64,000 nucleotides of DNA, taken from assembly GCF_000733725.1 (NCBI RefSeq), contig NZ_JMQM01000001.1, positions 2,451,285 to 2,515,284 of the forward strand, given 5' to 3'. The notes below the pieces were generated by a model. It worked only from the letters and a program-made list of their open reading frames with translations, did not search any database and was not told the DNA's origin. The stretch is from Nitratireductor basaltis. Its GTDB lineage: Bacteria; Pseudomonadota; Alphaproteobacteria; Rhizobiales; Rhizobiaceae. Each line of letters begins with the position of its first letter. The stretch's first letter is position 1. Below are positions 43,059 to 54,070 of this stretch, in pieces. The translations under genes and the position numbers were made by a program.

Positions 43059-45830
43059 ATGCTCAAGAAAGACGCAAGAACTTTAAATGCCGAGGGGCGC
43101 GAGTTGAACGACGAGACGCCAATCCGCAAGGCAGACGCGAAGCCCGTGACAAACACTTCGACTGCCGGCGCGACGCCGATGATGCAGCAGTTCATCGAGA
43201 TCAAGGCAGCGAATGCCGATTCGCTGCTGTTTTATCGCATGGGCGATTTCTATGAGCTGTTCTTCGAGGATGCCGAGATCGCCAGTCGCGCGCTTGGCAT
43301 CACGCTGACCAAGCGCGGCAAGCACAATGGTGACGACATCCCCATGTGCGGCGTGCCGGTTCACGCGGCTGACGATTATCTCCAGCGCCTGATCGGCCTT
43401 GGGCACCGGGTGGCGGTCTGCGAGCAGATGGAGGACCCGGCGGAAGCGAAGAAGCGCGGCTCCAAGGCAGTGGTGAAGCGCGACGTGATCCGGCTGGTCA
43501 CGCCCGGCACCATCACCGAGGAAAAGCTGCTCGATCCCGCGCAGGCCAATTATTTGATGGCGCTGGGCCGCGTGAAAGGCGACGAAGACGCGCTGGCGCT
43601 GGCCTGGATCGACATTTCCACGGGCGTCTTCCGCGTGACCTCCACCAATGCGGAACGGGCACTGGCCGACATTCTGCGTGTCGATCCCCGCGAGCTTGTG
43701 GTCGCCGAGCCCGTGTTTCACGACGAGAAACTGCGCCCCGTGTTCGACGTGCTTGGCCGCGTGGTCAATCCGCAGCCTGCGACCTTTTTCGATTCCTCCA
43801 GCGCCGAAAGCCGCCTCTCGCGCTTTTACGGCGTGGCAACGCTCGATGGTTTTGGCCAGTTTTCGCGCGCCGAGCTTTCCGCCATTTCCGGCGCGGTGGC
43901 CTATGTCGAGAAGACGCAGGTTTCCGAACGACCCCCGCTGGGTGCGCCCGAACGCGATGAGGAGGGCAAAAGCCTCTTCATCGACCCGGCAACACGGGCC
44001 AATCTGGAGCTTGCGCGCACGCTTTCGGGCAATCGCGACGGCAGCCTTCTGAAAGCCATGGATCGCACGGTGACGGGTGCGGGCGGGCGCCTTCTGGCGG
44101 AGCGGTTGATGTCGCCGCTGACCGATCCGAAGGAAATCTCCGCGCGCCATGATGCGGTCGCTTTCCTCTTGCGCGAAAGCGGGCTTCGCGGAGCATTGCG
44201 GGACAATCTGAAGGGTGTGCCCGATATTGCGCGGGCACTGTCGCGCCTAGCCTTGAACCGCGGTGGTCCGCGTGACCTCGGCGCATTGGCCGCCGGTCTC
44301 TCGGCAGCGTTCGAAATCGCGCGGCTGGCCAAAAGCCGGGAATTGCCTGCAGAGCTCTCGCGCGCATTTTCCGCGCTCGGGCAATTGCCGGCCAATCTGG
44401 CGGGTCATCTGGAGCGCGCGCTTGCCGACGAGCTGCCGCTTCTCAAGCGTGATGGTGGGTTTGTGCGTGCGGGCTATCACGACGAGCTCGACGAGATGCG
44501 CGCGCTGCGCGACGAATCGCGGCGTGTGATCGCGGGCATGGAGCGCGACCTTGCAGCAGAGACCTGTATCCGCTCGCTGAAGATCCGGCACAACAATGTG
44601 CTGGGCTACTATATCGAAGTGACGGCGCAGAATGCGGGAGCGCTGACCGAGACGCCGGAAGCGAAGGCGCGGTTCATCCATCGCCAGACCATGGCCAATG
44701 CCATGCGCTTCACGACGACCGAGCTGGCGGAGCTTGAGACGCGGATTGCCAATGCGGCGGATCGCGCAAATGCCATTGAGCAAGGCGTGTTCGACCAGCT
44801 TGTCGCGGAAGTCGTGGGCAAGAGCGATGCCCTGCGTTCCGGCGCACAAGCGCTTGCCGAGCTCGATGTCTATGCCGGACTTGCCACGCTTGCGGAGGCG
44901 GAGAACTATTGCCGCCCCATCGTGGATGACAGTCTCGACTTCTGCATCGAGGGCGGCCGCCATCCGGTGGTGGAGCAGGCGCTGCGCAAACAGGTTGCCG
45001 ACCCCTTCGTGGCCAATGACTGCGACCTGTCGCCCTTCAATGGCGAGAAGAATGGCGCGATCTGGCTTCTGACCGGCCCGAATATGGGCGGCAAATCGAC
45101 CTTCCTGCGCCAGAACGCGCTGATCGCCGTCATGGCTCAGATGGGATCTTTCGTGCCCGCACGTGAGGCGCGGCTTGGGGTCGTGGACCGGCTTTTCAGC
45201 CGCGTTGGCGCTTCGGACGATCTGGCGCGCGGCCGCTCCACCTTCATGGTCGAGATGGTGGAAACGGCCGCGATCCTCAATCAGGCAAGCGAGCGCTCGC
45301 TCGTCATCCTCGACGAGATCGGGCGCGGCACCTCTACCTTTGACGGCTTGTCCATCGCATGGGCGGCGGTTGAATATCTGCACGAGAAGAACCGGTGCCG
45401 GGCGCTTTTCGCAACCCATTTCCACGAAATGACGGCACTGTCGGAAAAGCTTGCGCGCCTGACCAATGTCACCATGCGGGTGAAGGAATTCGAAGGCGAC
45501 GTCATTTTCCTGCACGAGGTGGCGCGCGGTGCCGCCGACCGGTCCTATGGTGTGCAGGTGGCACGGCTTGCAGGCCTGCCTGCTGCCGTGGTCGAGCGTG
45601 CGCGCGAGGTTCTGGGCGAGCTCGAGCAGGGCGAGACCACCGGCAAGGCAGCACGGCTTGTCGATGATCTGCCACTATTCAATGTGCAGGCGCGAGCGAC
45701 ACCGGTGAAGCAGACAACCTCCGACAAGCTGGCAGAGGCGCTGTCGGGGATCAATCCCGACGAGATGACGCCGCGCGAAGCATTGGACGCGCTTTACCGG
45801 CTGAAGGCCGAGGCCGAGACGAAAGCTTGA
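43059..45830 (+). CDS. mutS: DNA mismatch repair protein MutS
   Basis: A 923-residue mismatch sensor. The N-terminal mismatch-binding loop is [14 protein letters not shown] with the Phe-X-Glu motif. The ATPase has Walker [19 protein letters not shown], the [18 protein letters not shown] loop, Walker [19 protein letters not shown] and the [11 protein letters not shown] switch. The C-terminus ends at [21 protein letters not shown], the tetramerisation motif. The 40 residues before [10 protein letters not shown] are poorly conserved, so the true start may be slightly later. Confidence 0.97.
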   Translation: MLKKDARTLNAEGRELNDETPIRKADAKPVTNTSTAGATPMMQQFIEIKAANADSLLFYRMGDFYELFFEDAEIASRALGITLTKRGKHNGDDIPMCGVPVHAADDYLQRLIGLGHRVAVCEQMEDPAEAKKRGSKAVVKRDVIRLVTPGTITEEKLLDPAQANYLMALGRVKGDEDALALAWIDISTGVFRVTSTNAERALADILRVDPRELVVAEPVFHDEKLRPVFDVLGRVVNPQPATFFDSSSAESRLSRFYGVATLDGFGQFSRAELSAISGAVAYVEKTQVSERPPLGAPERDEEGKSLFIDPATRANLELARTLSGNRDGSLLKAMDRTVTGAGGRLLAERLMSPLTDPKEISARHDAVAFLLRESGLRGALRDNLKGVPDIARALSRLALNRGGPRDLGALAAGLSAAFEIARLAKSRELPAELSRAFSALGQLPANLAGHLERALADELPLLKRDGGFVRAGYHDELDEMRALRDESRRVIAGMERDLAAETCIRSLKIRHNNVLGYYIEVTAQNAGALTETPEAKARFIHRQTMANAMRFTTTELAELETRIANAADRANAIEQGVFDQLVAEVVGKSDALRSGAQALAELDVYAGLATLAEAENYCRPIVDDSLDFCIEGGRHPVVEQALRKQVADPFVANDCDLSPFNGEKNGAIWLLTGPNMGGKSTFLRQNALIAVMAQMGSFVPAREARLGVVDRLFSRVGASDDLARGRSTFMVEMVETAAILNQASERSLVILDEIGRGTSTFDGLSIAWAAVEYLHEKNRCRALFATHFHEMTALSEKLARLTNVTMRVKEFEGDVIFLHEVARGAADRSYGVQVARLAGLPAAVVERAREVLGELEQGETTGKAARLVDDLPLFNVQARATPVKQTTSDKLAEALSGINPDEMTPREALDALYRLKAEAETKA

Positions 45831-45912
45831 AACGAGCCATTTCACGCGCACGTCAAAACGCGCTATAGACGCCGCTGATTGGTGCCAACGCACCTGAACC
45901 GCAGAGGCGCGA

Positions 45913-48723
45913 ATGGCCCGGATACCGCTCAAGCTCGACCAGATCATCGACAGCGCGAAATTGCGCGATGGCCTTGAGGAACTGGCAAGGGGAGGAGCCG
46001 AGAGCCTCGAAACGCGAGCGAACGTCCTCAAGCTTTTGAAGGAAACACTGGCCACCGGGCGTGAGCGCGCGGAAGTCATGCTTGCCGAAGATGGAGGCGG
46101 CACGGCTTGCGCCACGCGCCTTTCGCATCTGATGGATCAGATCGTCTGCGCGCTTTACGACTTTGCGGCAAGACATGTCTATCCGGCCGAAAACCGCTCC
46201 ACTGCAGAATGGATGTCGGTCATTGCTGTTGGGGGCTATGGCCGTGGCACGCTGGCGCCGGGCTCGGATGTCGATCTGCTTTTCCTGCTGCCCTACAAGC
46301 AGACGCCCTGGGGGGAGCAGGTCGCCGAATACATGCTCTACATGTTCTGGGACATGGGCCTGAAGGTCGGGCATGCAACCCGCAATGTGGATGAATGCAT
46401 CCGCCTGTCACGCACCGACATCACCATCCGCACGGCGGTTCTGGAATCGCGCTTCATCTGCGGGGATGCGGGGCTTAACGACCAGCTTCTCACCCGCTTC
46501 GACGAAGAGGTGGTGAAGGATACGGGTGCCGAATTCATCCAAGGCAAGCTTGTCGAGCGCGACACGCGCCACCAGAAGGCCGGCGAAAGCCGCTATCTGG
46601 TGGAGCCGAACATCAAGGACGGCAAAGGCGGGCTGCGCGACCTGCACACGCTGTTCTGGATCGGCAAATATTATTACCGCGTGCGCGAGGCCGAGGAACT
46701 GGTCAACAAGGGGGTTTTCACGCGGCGGGAATATCTGCAGTTCCGCAAGGCGGAAGACTTCTTCTGGGCAGTGCGCTGCCACCTGCACTTCCTGACCGGC
46801 AAGGCCGAGGAACGGCTGATTTTCGACGTGCAGCGCGATATCGCCGAACGGCTTGGATATACCAGCCATCCCGGCCTTTCTGCCGTCGAGCGCTTCATGA
46901 AGCACTACTTCCTGAACGCTAAGGCCGTGGGTGACCTGACGCGCATCTTCTGTGCCGCACTGGAAGAAGAGCAGGCCAAGCATGTGCCGGGCTTCAACCG
47001 CATCTTCCCCACCTTCACGCGGCGCAAGCGCAAGCTGCCGGGGACCAGCGACTTCATCATCGACAATCACCGCATCAATGTCGCGCATGAAGGGGTGTTC
47101 GAGCAGGACCCGGTCAATCTGGTGCGGCTGTTCTGGTTCGCCGACCGACACGGGCTTGAATATCACCCGGAGGCGCTGAAACTTCTGACGCGTTCGTTGA
47201 AGCTGATCGACCGCAATTTGCGGCGTGACGAGGAAGCCAATGCGCTGTTCATGGACATCCTCACCTCGACGCGCGATCCGGAACTCAATCTGCGCCGGAT
47301 GAACGAGGCGGGTGTGCTGGGCAAGCTCATTCCCGAGTTCAACAAGATCGTCGCGATGATGCAGTTCAACATGTACCACCATTATACGGTGGACGAACAT
47401 CTGTTGCGCTGCATCGGTGTACTCGCCGAGATCGATCACGGGGACGGACAGAAGAACCATCCGCTCGCCAGCGAGATCTTTCCAGGCCTCAAGCAATGGC
47501 GGCGGGTTCTGTACACGGCGCTCCTGCTGCACGATATCGCCAAGGGGCGACCTGAGGACCACTCGGTTGCAGGTGCGCGGATCGCAAAGCGTCTTTGCCC
47601 GCATATGGGCCTCGACAAGACGGAGACAGAGCTTGTCACCTGGCTGGTGCAGGAGCATCTGACCATGTCGATGATTGCGCAGACGCGCGATCTCAATGAC
47701 CGGAAGACCATTCAGGACTTCGCCGATATCGTGCAGTCGGTAGACAGGCTGAAGCTGCTTCTGGTGCTGACTGTGTGCGATATTCGTGGTGTGGGGCCGG
47801 GCGTGTGGAATGGCTGGAAGGGTCAGCTCCTGCGCACGCTCTATTATGAGACCGAACTGCTCCTGACCGGCGGTTTCTCTGAAGCTTCCCGTGCCACCCG
47901 TGCAGACCAGGCGCGTGAGGAGCTGGTGCAGGCGCTTTCCGAAGCCGGGTGGCAGGAAAGACAGGCGCAGGACTATGTGAAGCTGCATTACCAGCATTAT
48001 CTGCTGGCGGTGGATCTGGAGAACCGGGTGCGGCATGCCGATTTCATCCGCAAGGTGGATGAAGAGGGCAAGCCGCTGGCGACCATGGTCAAGCCGCACA
48101 CATTCGAGGCGGTGACGGAGATTACCGTGCTGGCACCCGACCACCCTCACCTTCTCTCGGTGATCACGGGTGCCTGCTCGGCTGCGCAGGCCAATATCGT
48201 GGACGCACAGATCTTCACGACCACCGACGGGCGTGCACTCGACACGATCCTGATCAATCGCGAATTCGAATATGACGATGACGAGCGGCGGCGGGCGCAG
48301 CGCGTTGGCCAGCTCATCGAAGATGTTCTGGCCGGCAGGACCTATCTGCCGGAAGTGATCGAGAAACGCGGCAAGACGAAGCGTGCTGCAAAAGCCTTCC
48401 GCATCGAGCCGCGGGCCGAAGTGAAGAACACGCTGTCGAACCGGTTCTCTGTCATCGAGGTGGAGTGCCTGGACAGACCGGGCCTGCTTTCCGAAGTAAC
48501 CGGGGCCATCTCGTCGCTCTCGCTCGACATTGCTTCAGCCCACATCACGACCTTCGGCGAGAAGGTGATCGACACGTTCTATGTCACGGACCTGACGGGC
48601 CAGAAGGTCGTCAATCCGGATCGGCTCGACGCCATACGTACCACGCTGGTCGACACGCTTACCAACGGCTTCCAGCGCAGAAGCAGCCGTTCATCCATTT
48701 CAGCCACGATTACAGCTCGATAA
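45913..48723 (+). CDS. glnD: PII uridylyltransferase / uridylyl-removing enzyme GlnD
   Basis: A 936-residue nitrogen sensor that adds or removes UMP on PII proteins according to glutamine. Domains in order: nucleotidyltransferase with [20 protein letters not shown] (catalytic Gly and Asp-x-Asp), helical domain, HD hydrolase domain ([18 protein letters not shown]), and two C-terminal ACT domains ([18 protein letters not shown] and [17 protein letters not shown]). Length is normal. The order mutS-glnD-murJ-trpS is typical of Rhizobiales. Confidence 0.97.
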   Translation: MARIPLKLDQIIDSAKLRDGLEELARGGAESLETRANVLKLLKETLATGRERAEVMLAEDGGGTACATRLSHLMDQIVCALYDFAARHVYPAENRSTAEWMSVIAVGGYGRGTLAPGSDVDLLFLLPYKQTPWGEQVAEYMLYMFWDMGLKVGHATRNVDECIRLSRTDITIRTAVLESRFICGDAGLNDQLLTRFDEEVVKDTGAEFIQGKLVERDTRHQKAGESRYLVEPNIKDGKGGLRDLHTLFWIGKYYYRVREAEELVNKGVFTRREYLQFRKAEDFFWAVRCHLHFLTGKAEERLIFDVQRDIAERLGYTSHPGLSAVERFMKHYFLNAKAVGDLTRIFCAALEEEQAKHVPGFNRIFPTFTRRKRKLPGTSDFIIDNHRINVAHEGVFEQDPVNLVRLFWFADRHGLEYHPEALKLLTRSLKLIDRNLRRDEEANALFMDILTSTRDPELNLRRMNEAGVLGKLIPEFNKIVAMMQFNMYHHYTVDEHLLRCIGVLAEIDHGDGQKNHPLASEIFPGLKQWRRVLYTALLLHDIAKGRPEDHSVAGARIAKRLCPHMGLDKTETELVTWLVQEHLTMSMIAQTRDLNDRKTIQDFADIVQSVDRLKLLLVLTVCDIRGVGPGVWNGWKGQLLRTLYYETELLLTGGFSEASRATRADQAREELVQALSEAGWQERQAQDYVKLHYQHYLLAVDLENRVRHADFIRKVDEEGKPLATMVKPHTFEAVTEITVLAPDHPHLLSVITGACSAAQANIVDAQIFTTTDGRALDTILINREFEYDDDERRRAQRVGQLIEDVLAGRTYLPEVIEKRGKTKRAAKAFRIEPRAEVKNTLSNRFSVIEVECLDRPGLLSEVTGAISSLSLDIASAHITTFGEKVIDTFYVTDLTGQKVVNPDRLDAIRTTLVDTLTNGFQRRSSRSSISATITAR

Positions 48724-48747
48724 TCCCCTCCACGGAAAACCCACCAG

Positions 48748-50316
48748 ATGAGCCTCATCAAGAAATTTGCCAGTGTCGGCAGCGCCACCATGGCCAGTCG
48801 CGTTCTCGGTTTCGTGCGCGAAGCACTGATCGCGGCAGCACTTGGCGCGGGGCCGGTGACCGATGCGTTCTATGCCGCGTTTCGATTTCCCAACCTCTTC
48901 CGCAGGCTCCTGGCAGAAGGCGCGTTCAATACGGCCTTCATTCCCCTGTTCTCCAAAGAGATCGAAGGAGGCGGGCTGAAGGCTGCGCAGAAATTTGCCG
49001 AGGATGTTCTTGCAGTTCTCGTGCCGCTCCTGCTGGCACTGACCGGCCTTGCGATGCTCTTCATGCCCTTTCTGGTCTCGACAATCGTAGCGCCCGGCTT
49101 CAGCGACACCCCGGAGAAGTTTGACCTGACCGTCGTCATGACGCGGATCATGTTTCCCTATCTCTTCTGCATGTCGCTGGTGGCAATGCTGTCGGGCATC
49201 CTGAACTCGATGCGCAAATTCTTCCTTGCCGCGCTCGTGCCCGTCTTGCTGAACGACATTCTTATCGCGGTGCTCGCCATCGCGATTTTCGGCGAGTTCG
49301 ATCCCAATGTCACCGGGCTCTGGCTCGCCTGGGGCGTGTTCATCTCCGGCTTCGCGCAGCTCGCCATACTTGCCGTGGCCGTGCGCAGGCACGGTTTCGG
49401 AATGCGGCTGCGCCGCCCGCGCCTGACGCCAGCAGTCAAACGCCTCGTCATCCTGATGGGACCGGCCCTTTTGACAGGCGGCATCTTGCAGATCAACCTG
49501 CTGGTGGGTCAGATCATCGCTTCCCAGCAGGACAAGGCGATTTCCTTCCTGAACTTTGCAGACCGCATCAACCAGCTTCCGCTAGGCGTCATCGGCATTG
49601 CAGTGGGCGTCGTGCTTCTGCCCGAGCTTTCGCGAGCGCTGAAGGCGGGAGACATGGCCGATGCGCAGCACCTGCAGAACCGCTCGATGGAGTTTGCACT
49701 GGGGCTGACCGTGCCTGCTGCCGTCGGGCTTATGGTGATGCCGGCGGCGATCGTCTCGCTTCTGTTCGAGCGGGGAGCGTTCACGGCCGAAGACACGCAA
49801 ATGACGGCCATAACGCTTGCAGCCTTTGCCAGCGGGTTGCCGGCCTATGTGCTGATCAAGGTCTTTCAGCCGGGCTTCTTCGCCCGCGAGGACATGAAGA
49901 CACCGATGTGGTTCTCGCTGGTGACGGTGGTTGCAAATATCGGCATCAGCATCGCCTTCTTCCCTGTTCTGGGTCACGTTGCCATTGCACTGGCAACATC
50001 GATTTCCGCATGGCTCAATGTCCTCCTGCTCGGCTCCACATTGTGGCGGCGCGACTATTTCCGGCCGTCTCCGGCAACGCTGCGCCGGATCGTCATGATC
50101 CTCCTGGCCAGCGTCGCAATGGGACTGGCGACCTGGGGCCTGCAGGCTCTTCTGGAGCCGGTCATAATGGAAGGCGCACTTGTGCTTCGCATCCTTGCCG
50201 TTTGCGCCGTCATCGCGGTCGCTGCGGTCGTCTATTTCGGACTGGTGATCGCGACCGGCGCGATGGATCGCAAGCAACTGGCAGGTCTTATGCGCCGCAG
50301 AAGGGCCGGGGCTTGA
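48748..50316 (+). CDS. murJ: Lipid II flippase MurJ
   Basis: A 522-residue, roughly fourteen-helix MOP-superfamily flippase moving lipid II across the inner membrane. It begins [60 protein letters not shown], the classic MurJ N-terminus with its functional Arg residues. FSKEIEGGG and [11 protein letters not shown] also match. It follows glnD after 24 nt. Confidence 0.97.
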   Translation: MSLIKKFASVGSATMASRVLGFVREALIAAALGAGPVTDAFYAAFRFPNLFRRLLAEGAFNTAFIPLFSKEIEGGGLKAAQKFAEDVLAVLVPLLLALTGLAMLFMPFLVSTIVAPGFSDTPEKFDLTVVMTRIMFPYLFCMSLVAMLSGILNSMRKFFLAALVPVLLNDILIAVLAIAIFGEFDPNVTGLWLAWGVFISGFAQLAILAVAVRRHGFGMRLRRPRLTPAVKRLVILMGPALLTGGILQINLLVGQIIASQQDKAISFLNFADRINQLPLGVIGIAVGVVLLPELSRALKAGDMADAQHLQNRSMEFALGLTVPAAVGLMVMPAAIVSLLFERGAFTAEDTQMTAITLAAFASGLPAYVLIKVFQPGFFAREDMKTPMWFSLVTVVANIGISIAFFPVLGHVAIALATSISAWLNVLLLGSTLWRRDYFRPSPATLRRIVMILLASVAMGLATWGLQALLEPVIMEGALVLRILAVCAVIAVAAVVYFGLVIATGAMDRKQLAGLMRRRRAGA

Positions 50317-50389
50317 TCGTCATCACCACCTCGTCCATAAGCCAACACGACTGCCATATGGCACAAAGATCAGCATTCAGAGGCTTTTC

Positions 50390-51457
50390 ATGAGCGGTTT
50401 CAAAGAGCTCGTATTCTCCGGCATGCAGCCGACGGGCAATCTGCATCTGGGCAACTATCTCGGCGCCCTGCAGCGTTTCATCGGGCTGCAGGACAGCTAT
50501 GAATGCATCTATTGCGTGGTGGACCAGCATTCGATCACCGCACAGCTCGTCCATGACGATCTCGCCGAACAGACGCGCCAGATTGCGGCAGCCTATCTTG
50601 CCGCGGGGCTCGACCCGAAGAAGAGCATCATCTTCAACCAGGCCCGCGTGCCGCAGCACACCGAGCTTGCATGGTACTTCAACTGCGTGGCGCGCATCGG
50701 CTGGATGAACCGCATGACGCAGTTCAAGGACAAGGCCGGCAAGGACCGCGAAAATGCCTCGCTCGGCCTGCTCGCTTATCCCAGCCTGATGGCCGCCGAC
50801 ATTCTGGTCTATCGCGCAACCCACGTTCCGGTGGGTGAAGACCAGAAGCAGCATCTGGAGCTTGCGCGCGATATTGCGCAGAAGTTCAACAACGACTTCT
50901 CCGCCCGGATTGCCGATCTTGGCTACGGTGTGGAAATGGAAGTGGGTGAAGAGCGCGTCAACGGTTTCTTCCCCGTGACCGAACCGCTGATCGGCGGTGC
51001 GGCGCCGCGTGTCATGAGCCTGCGCGACGGCACCAAGAAGATGTCGAAATCCGATCCTTCCGACCTTTCCCGCATCAATCTGAAAGATGATGCGGATGCA
51101 ATCGCCAAGAAGATCAAGAAAGCGAAAACCGATCCGGAAGCCCTGCCGAGCGAGGTCGAGGGGCTCGCCGGCCGCCCGGAAGCGGAGAACCTTGTCGGCA
51201 TCTACGCGGCACTTGCGGAGAAGAGCCGTGAGGAAGTTATCTCCGAGTTTGGTGGTCAGCAGTTTTCCGCCTTCAAACCAGCTCTTGCCGAGTTGGCCGT
51301 TGCGAAGCTTTCCCCCATCACTTCCGAGATGAACCGTATCTGCGAGGATCGCGAGCATGTTGACGCCGTGCTGCGAGACGGTGGCGAGCGTGCAGGTGCG
51401 ATCGCGGAGGGAACCATGAAAATGGTCCGCGAAATCATCGGCTTCAACACGAAGTAA
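50390..51457 (+). CDS. trpS: Tryptophanyl-tRNA synthetase
   Basis: A 355-residue class I synthetase charging tRNA-Trp. The HIGH-type motif is [18 protein letters not shown] and the KMSKS loop is [35 protein letters not shown] is the conserved ATP/tryptophan region. Length is normal. Confidence 0.98.
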   Translation: MSGFKELVFSGMQPTGNLHLGNYLGALQRFIGLQDSYECIYCVVDQHSITAQLVHDDLAEQTRQIAAAYLAAGLDPKKSIIFNQARVPQHTELAWYFNCVARIGWMNRMTQFKDKAGKDRENASLGLLAYPSLMAADILVYRATHVPVGEDQKQHLELARDIAQKFNNDFSARIADLGYGVEMEVGEERVNGFFPVTEPLIGGAAPRVMSLRDGTKKMSKSDPSDLSRINLKDDADAIAKKIKKAKTDPEALPSEVEGLAGRPEAENLVGIYAALAEKSREEVISEFGGQQFSAFKPALAELAVAKLSPITSEMNRICEDREHVDAVLRDGGERAGAIAEGTMKMVREIIGFNTK

Positions 51458-51577
51458 ACGGCGGTTGGACATGCGCTTCGGGACAGGCGTCTTGCCGTGC
51501 ACTGTCTCGGATGGCAGATTGCGCCTATCTGGCCGCACTGCCTGAAATGCTTTGCGCCGCTTGAACAGGGCATCTGA

Positions 51578-52069
51578 ATGGTCTCCAAACGCCTGAGCCG
51601 GGAAGCCGGTCATCGACGTAAATTCCTTGCAATCATTGATGATACGCCTGAATGCGAGCGCGCCGCGGCCTATGCGGCGCACCGCGTTCACTCTACGGGC
51701 GGAGCGCTGGTCCTGCTGTTCGTCATCGAGCCCGGCGATTTCCAGCACTGGCTGGGCGTGGAGCAGATCATGCGCGAAGAGGCCTTGGCCACAGCCAATG
51801 CAACACTTGATGTGCAGGCAACGAAGATCCGTGAAACGGTGGGTATCGAACCGGAACTGGTGGTCCGTGAAGGAACGCCTGCAGAAGAGATACACAAGCT
51901 GATCGAGGAGGACCAGGACATCGCCATCCTGGTTCTGGCGGCCGGTAATGCGAAGGAAGGGCCCGGTCCTCTCGTTTCATCCATCGCAGGCAAGGGAGCC
52001 GCGTTCCCCGTTCCCGTCACGGTCGTGCCGCACAGCTTGACCGATGAGGAAATCCGAAGCCTGGCATAG
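51578..52069 (+). CDS. Universal stress protein (UspA family)
   Basis: A 163-residue alpha/beta-fold protein. FLAIIDDTPECERAAAYAAHRVHSTGGALVLLFVIEP at the N-terminus and VREGTPAEEIHKLIEEDQDIAILVLAAG fit UspA. The terminal ATP-binding G-2X-G-9X-G(S/T) motif is only partly present (AGNAKEGPGPLVSSIAG). Physiological role unknown. It precedes the Nfu-type gene, commonly its neighbour in Rhizobiales. Confidence 0.88.
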   Translation: MVSKRLSREAGHRRKFLAIIDDTPECERAAAYAAHRVHSTGGALVLLFVIEPGDFQHWLGVEQIMREEALATANATLDVQATKIRETVGIEPELVVREGTPAEEIHKLIEEDQDIAILVLAAGNAKEGPGPLVSSIAGKGAAFPVPVTVVPHSLTDEEIRSLA

Positions 52070-52131
52070 CGCCATGGCCGTACCCATATTGGCGCGGAAT
52101 GCGGCTTGATCGCGAAGCCATCTGCGCATAT

Positions 52132-52148
52132 TTTAGAATTATTCCAAA
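52132..52148. promoter_or_regulatory. Iron-control element (Irr-box/ICE-like) upstream of the nfu-type gene
   Basis: TTTAGAA-TTA-TTCCAAA matches the rhizobial Irr-binding consensus TTTAGAA-N3-TTCTAAA at every position except one (C for T). It lies 20 bp before the ATG of the Fe-S scaffold gene. Irr represses or activates iron-dependent genes according to haem status; the direction here is not predictable. Confidence 0.6.
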
Positions 52149-52167
52149 CAATGATCGGAGAACCTTG

Positions 52168-52743
52168 ATGTTCATCCAGACCGAAGCCACGCCAAATCCT
52201 GCAACGCTGAAGTTCCTTCCAGGCCGCGTTGTCATGGAAGAAGGCACTGCGGATTTTCGTGACGCGCAGGCTGCAAGCGAGGCTTCTCCGCTGGCCGCAC
52301 GCCTATTCGACGTTCCCGGGGTCACCGGCGTCTTTTTCGGCTACGACTTCATTACCGTGACGAAGGACGGCGCCGACTGGCAGCATCTGAAGCCGGCGAT
52401 CCTCGGCAATATCATGGAACATTTCATGTCCGGTCAGCCGGTGATGGCTGCGACTTCCGGGCCGTCGCAGCAGGAGCTTTCCGCCGATGGCGAATTCTAT
52501 GACGAGGCTGACGAGGAGATTGTCGCGACGATCAAGGAATTGCTTGAGACGCGTGTGCGCCCGGCCGTCGCGCAGGATGGTGGCGACATCACCTTCCGTG
52601 GATATGAGAAGGGAACCGTCTTCCTTCACATGAAGGGTGCCTGCGCTGGCTGCCCCTCCTCCACCGCAACGCTCAAGCACGGCATCCAGAACCTGCTCCA
52701 TCACTTCGTTCCGGAAGTGCGTGAAGTGGAGCAGATGGTCTAG
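52168..52743 (+). CDS. NifU-domain Fe-S scaffold protein (Nfu type)
   Basis: A 191-residue protein with an N-terminal Nfu_N domain (MFIQTEATPNPATLKFLPGRVV, FFGYDFITVTKDGADWQHLKPAIL) and a C-terminal NifU domain. The latter has RPAVAQDGGDITFRGYEKGTVFLHMKGACAGCPSS, where the CxxC (Cys-Ala-Gly-Cys) binds a [4Fe-4S] cluster across a dimer. It delivers clusters to apo-proteins. ATG 52168 has GGAG 7 nt upstream. A likely Irr box lies immediately upstream. Confidence 0.95.
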   Translation: MFIQTEATPNPATLKFLPGRVVMEEGTADFRDAQAASEASPLAARLFDVPGVTGVFFGYDFITVTKDGADWQHLKPAILGNIMEHFMSGQPVMAATSGPSQQELSADGEFYDEADEEIVATIKELLETRVRPAVAQDGGDITFRGYEKGTVFLHMKGACAGCPSSTATLKHGIQNLLHHFVPEVREVEQMV

Positions 52744-52763
52744 AGATCATCTGACGACCAATG

Positions 52764-52795
52764 AAAAAGCCGGCTCTCCAGAGAGCCGGCTTTTT
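52764..52795. terminator. Bidirectional rho-independent terminator
   Basis: The stem GCCGGCTCT (52769-52777) and AGAGCCGGC (52782-52790), loop CCAG, flanked by five A on the left and five T on the right. It works in both directions between the convergent nfu-type and L,D-transpeptidase genes. Confidence 0.93.
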
Positions 52796-52822
52796 ATTGT
52801 CGCTGTTGCGCAAGCTGCAGTT

Positions 52823-53443
52823 TCAGCCTTTTACAATGACCTTCGCGCCGACTTCCGCACGTTCGTAGAGGTCGATGATGTCCTGGTTCATCAGTCGGAT
52901 GCAGCCGGATGACATGGCCTTGCCGATGGAGTTCCATTCCGGCGTACCATGCAGGCGATATCCGGTGTCGCTGCCTCCGCGATAAAGGTAGAGAGCACGT
53001 GCACCAAGGGGATTGCTCGTTCCGGGAGGCATACCGCCTGCCCACTTCTTCAGCTTGGGCTCACGACGGATCATGGCCGCAGGCGGTGTCCAGGTTGGCC
53101 ATTCGCGCTTCATGGCAATGCGGGCCGTGCCCGTCCATTCAAACCCTGCGCGTCCAACGCCGATGCCATAGCGCATGGCTTTGCCGTCGGGCATCACGAA
53201 GTAGAGGAACTTCTCGGAGGTGTCGACGATGATGGTCCCCGGCTTCTCCCTGGTGTCGTAATTGACGACCTGGCGGTGATATTTGGAAGCCACCTTCTCG
53301 ATCGGGATGCGGGGCAGGCTGTATCCGGCATCGCGGACCGCGCCATATTCAGAGGTAAAGACTTGCTTTGGCAGGTTCGCGCAGCCGCTCAAGAAAGCCG
53401 CGGCAACAAGCAATGTGGCCAACAGGCCGGATCTCAGATTCAT
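52823..53443 (-). CDS. L,D-transpeptidase (YkuD/ErfK family) lipoprotein
   Basis: A 206-residue envelope enzyme. The signal peptide ends in a lipobox (AFLSGC, Cys21), so it should be a lipoprotein processed by LspA. The YkuD domain runs from about residue 68 (GTIIVDTSEKFLYFVMPDGK). The catalytic motif is HGTPEWNSIGKAMSSGCIRLMN, with the nucleophilic Cys and Arg; Ser replaces the common His before Gly-Cys. It forms 3-3 peptidoglycan cross-links or attaches outer-membrane proteins. Confidence 0.92.
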   Translation of the reverse strand: MNLRSGLLATLLVAAAFLSGCANLPKQVFTSEYGAVRDAGYSLPRIPIEKVASKYHRQVVNYDTREKPGTIIVDTSEKFLYFVMPDGKAMRYGIGVGRAGFEWTGTARIAMKREWPTWTPPAAMIRREPKLKKWAGGMPPGTSNPLGARALYLYRGGSDTGYRLHGTPEWNSIGKAMSSGCIRLMNQDIIDLYERAEVGAKVIVKG

Positions 53444-53609
53444 CGTTTTCCCCGATCCCCCAGAATCAAAATGGTTTCGGCGCCATCACACCGAAACATG
53501 GTAAGCGAAGTATTAATGACGCAGCGTAAACTTGCAAAGCCAAGGGGTTGAATTTGCGCAATTGCCGCGCAGCTATGGCGGGAGCGCAACAGAAACGGGT
53601 CAGGCTTTC

Positions 53610-54068
53610 ATGAAAATCGGTGTGGTGTCAGACACACATGGTCTGCTGCGGGAGGAAGTGCTGCCCGCACTTGAAGGCGTGCAGCACATACTGCATGCAG
53701 GCGACATAGGAAGCGCAGACATCATTCCCGCATTGCAGGAGATCGCGCCCACAAGCGCCATCCGCGGAAATATCGACAGGTCCGAATGGGCGGAAAAATT
53801 CCCCGAAGAGCTGCAGCTTGAACTCTCCGGGATCAATATCTTCATGCTTCATGACCTGAAGGCTCTGAGAAGCGATCCGGCGCGCGAGGGGATCGATATC
53901 GTCATTTCCGGCCACTCCCACAAACCGGCGAGCGAGTGGCGCGATGGTGTTCTCTATCTCAATCCGGGAAGTTGCGGGCCTCGGCGGTTCCGCCTGCCGG
54001 TAACGCTGGTGACCCTGGAAATCGGCGATGCGATAGTCGGGGAGCCGGTGTTTCACCAGCTCATCTGA
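53610..54068 (+). CDS. YfcE/MJ0936-type metallophosphoesterase
   Basis: A 152-residue calcineurin-like phosphodiesterase with all metal-binding motifs: VVSDTHG (D-x-H), LHAGDIG (GD), RGNID (GN-x-D), and ISGHSHKP (GH-x-H), plus NPGSCGPRR at the end. Small enzymes of this family cleave phosphodiesters in vitro; the natural substrate is unknown. I chose ATG 53610 (MKIGVVSDTHG). Confidence 0.92.
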   Translation: MKIGVVSDTHGLLREEVLPALEGVQHILHAGDIGSADIIPALQEIAPTSAIRGNIDRSEWAEKFPEELQLELSGINIFMLHDLKALRSDPAREGIDIVISGHSHKPASEWRDGVLYLNPGSCGPRRFRLPVTLVTLEIGDAIVGEPVFHQLI

Positions 54069-54070
54069 AT

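Noticed and set aside
46408..48150. Long (580-codon) open frame antisense to glnD
   Set aside because: Antisense frames of this kind are common in high-G+C genes with strong codon bias; the product has no family-like composition and glnD is complete on the other strand.
53000..53100. Ser instead of His before Gly-Cys in the L,D-transpeptidase active site as a loss of function
   Set aside because: The Cys, the upstream His (HGTPEW) and Arg are present, and SSGC variants are a normal form in this family.
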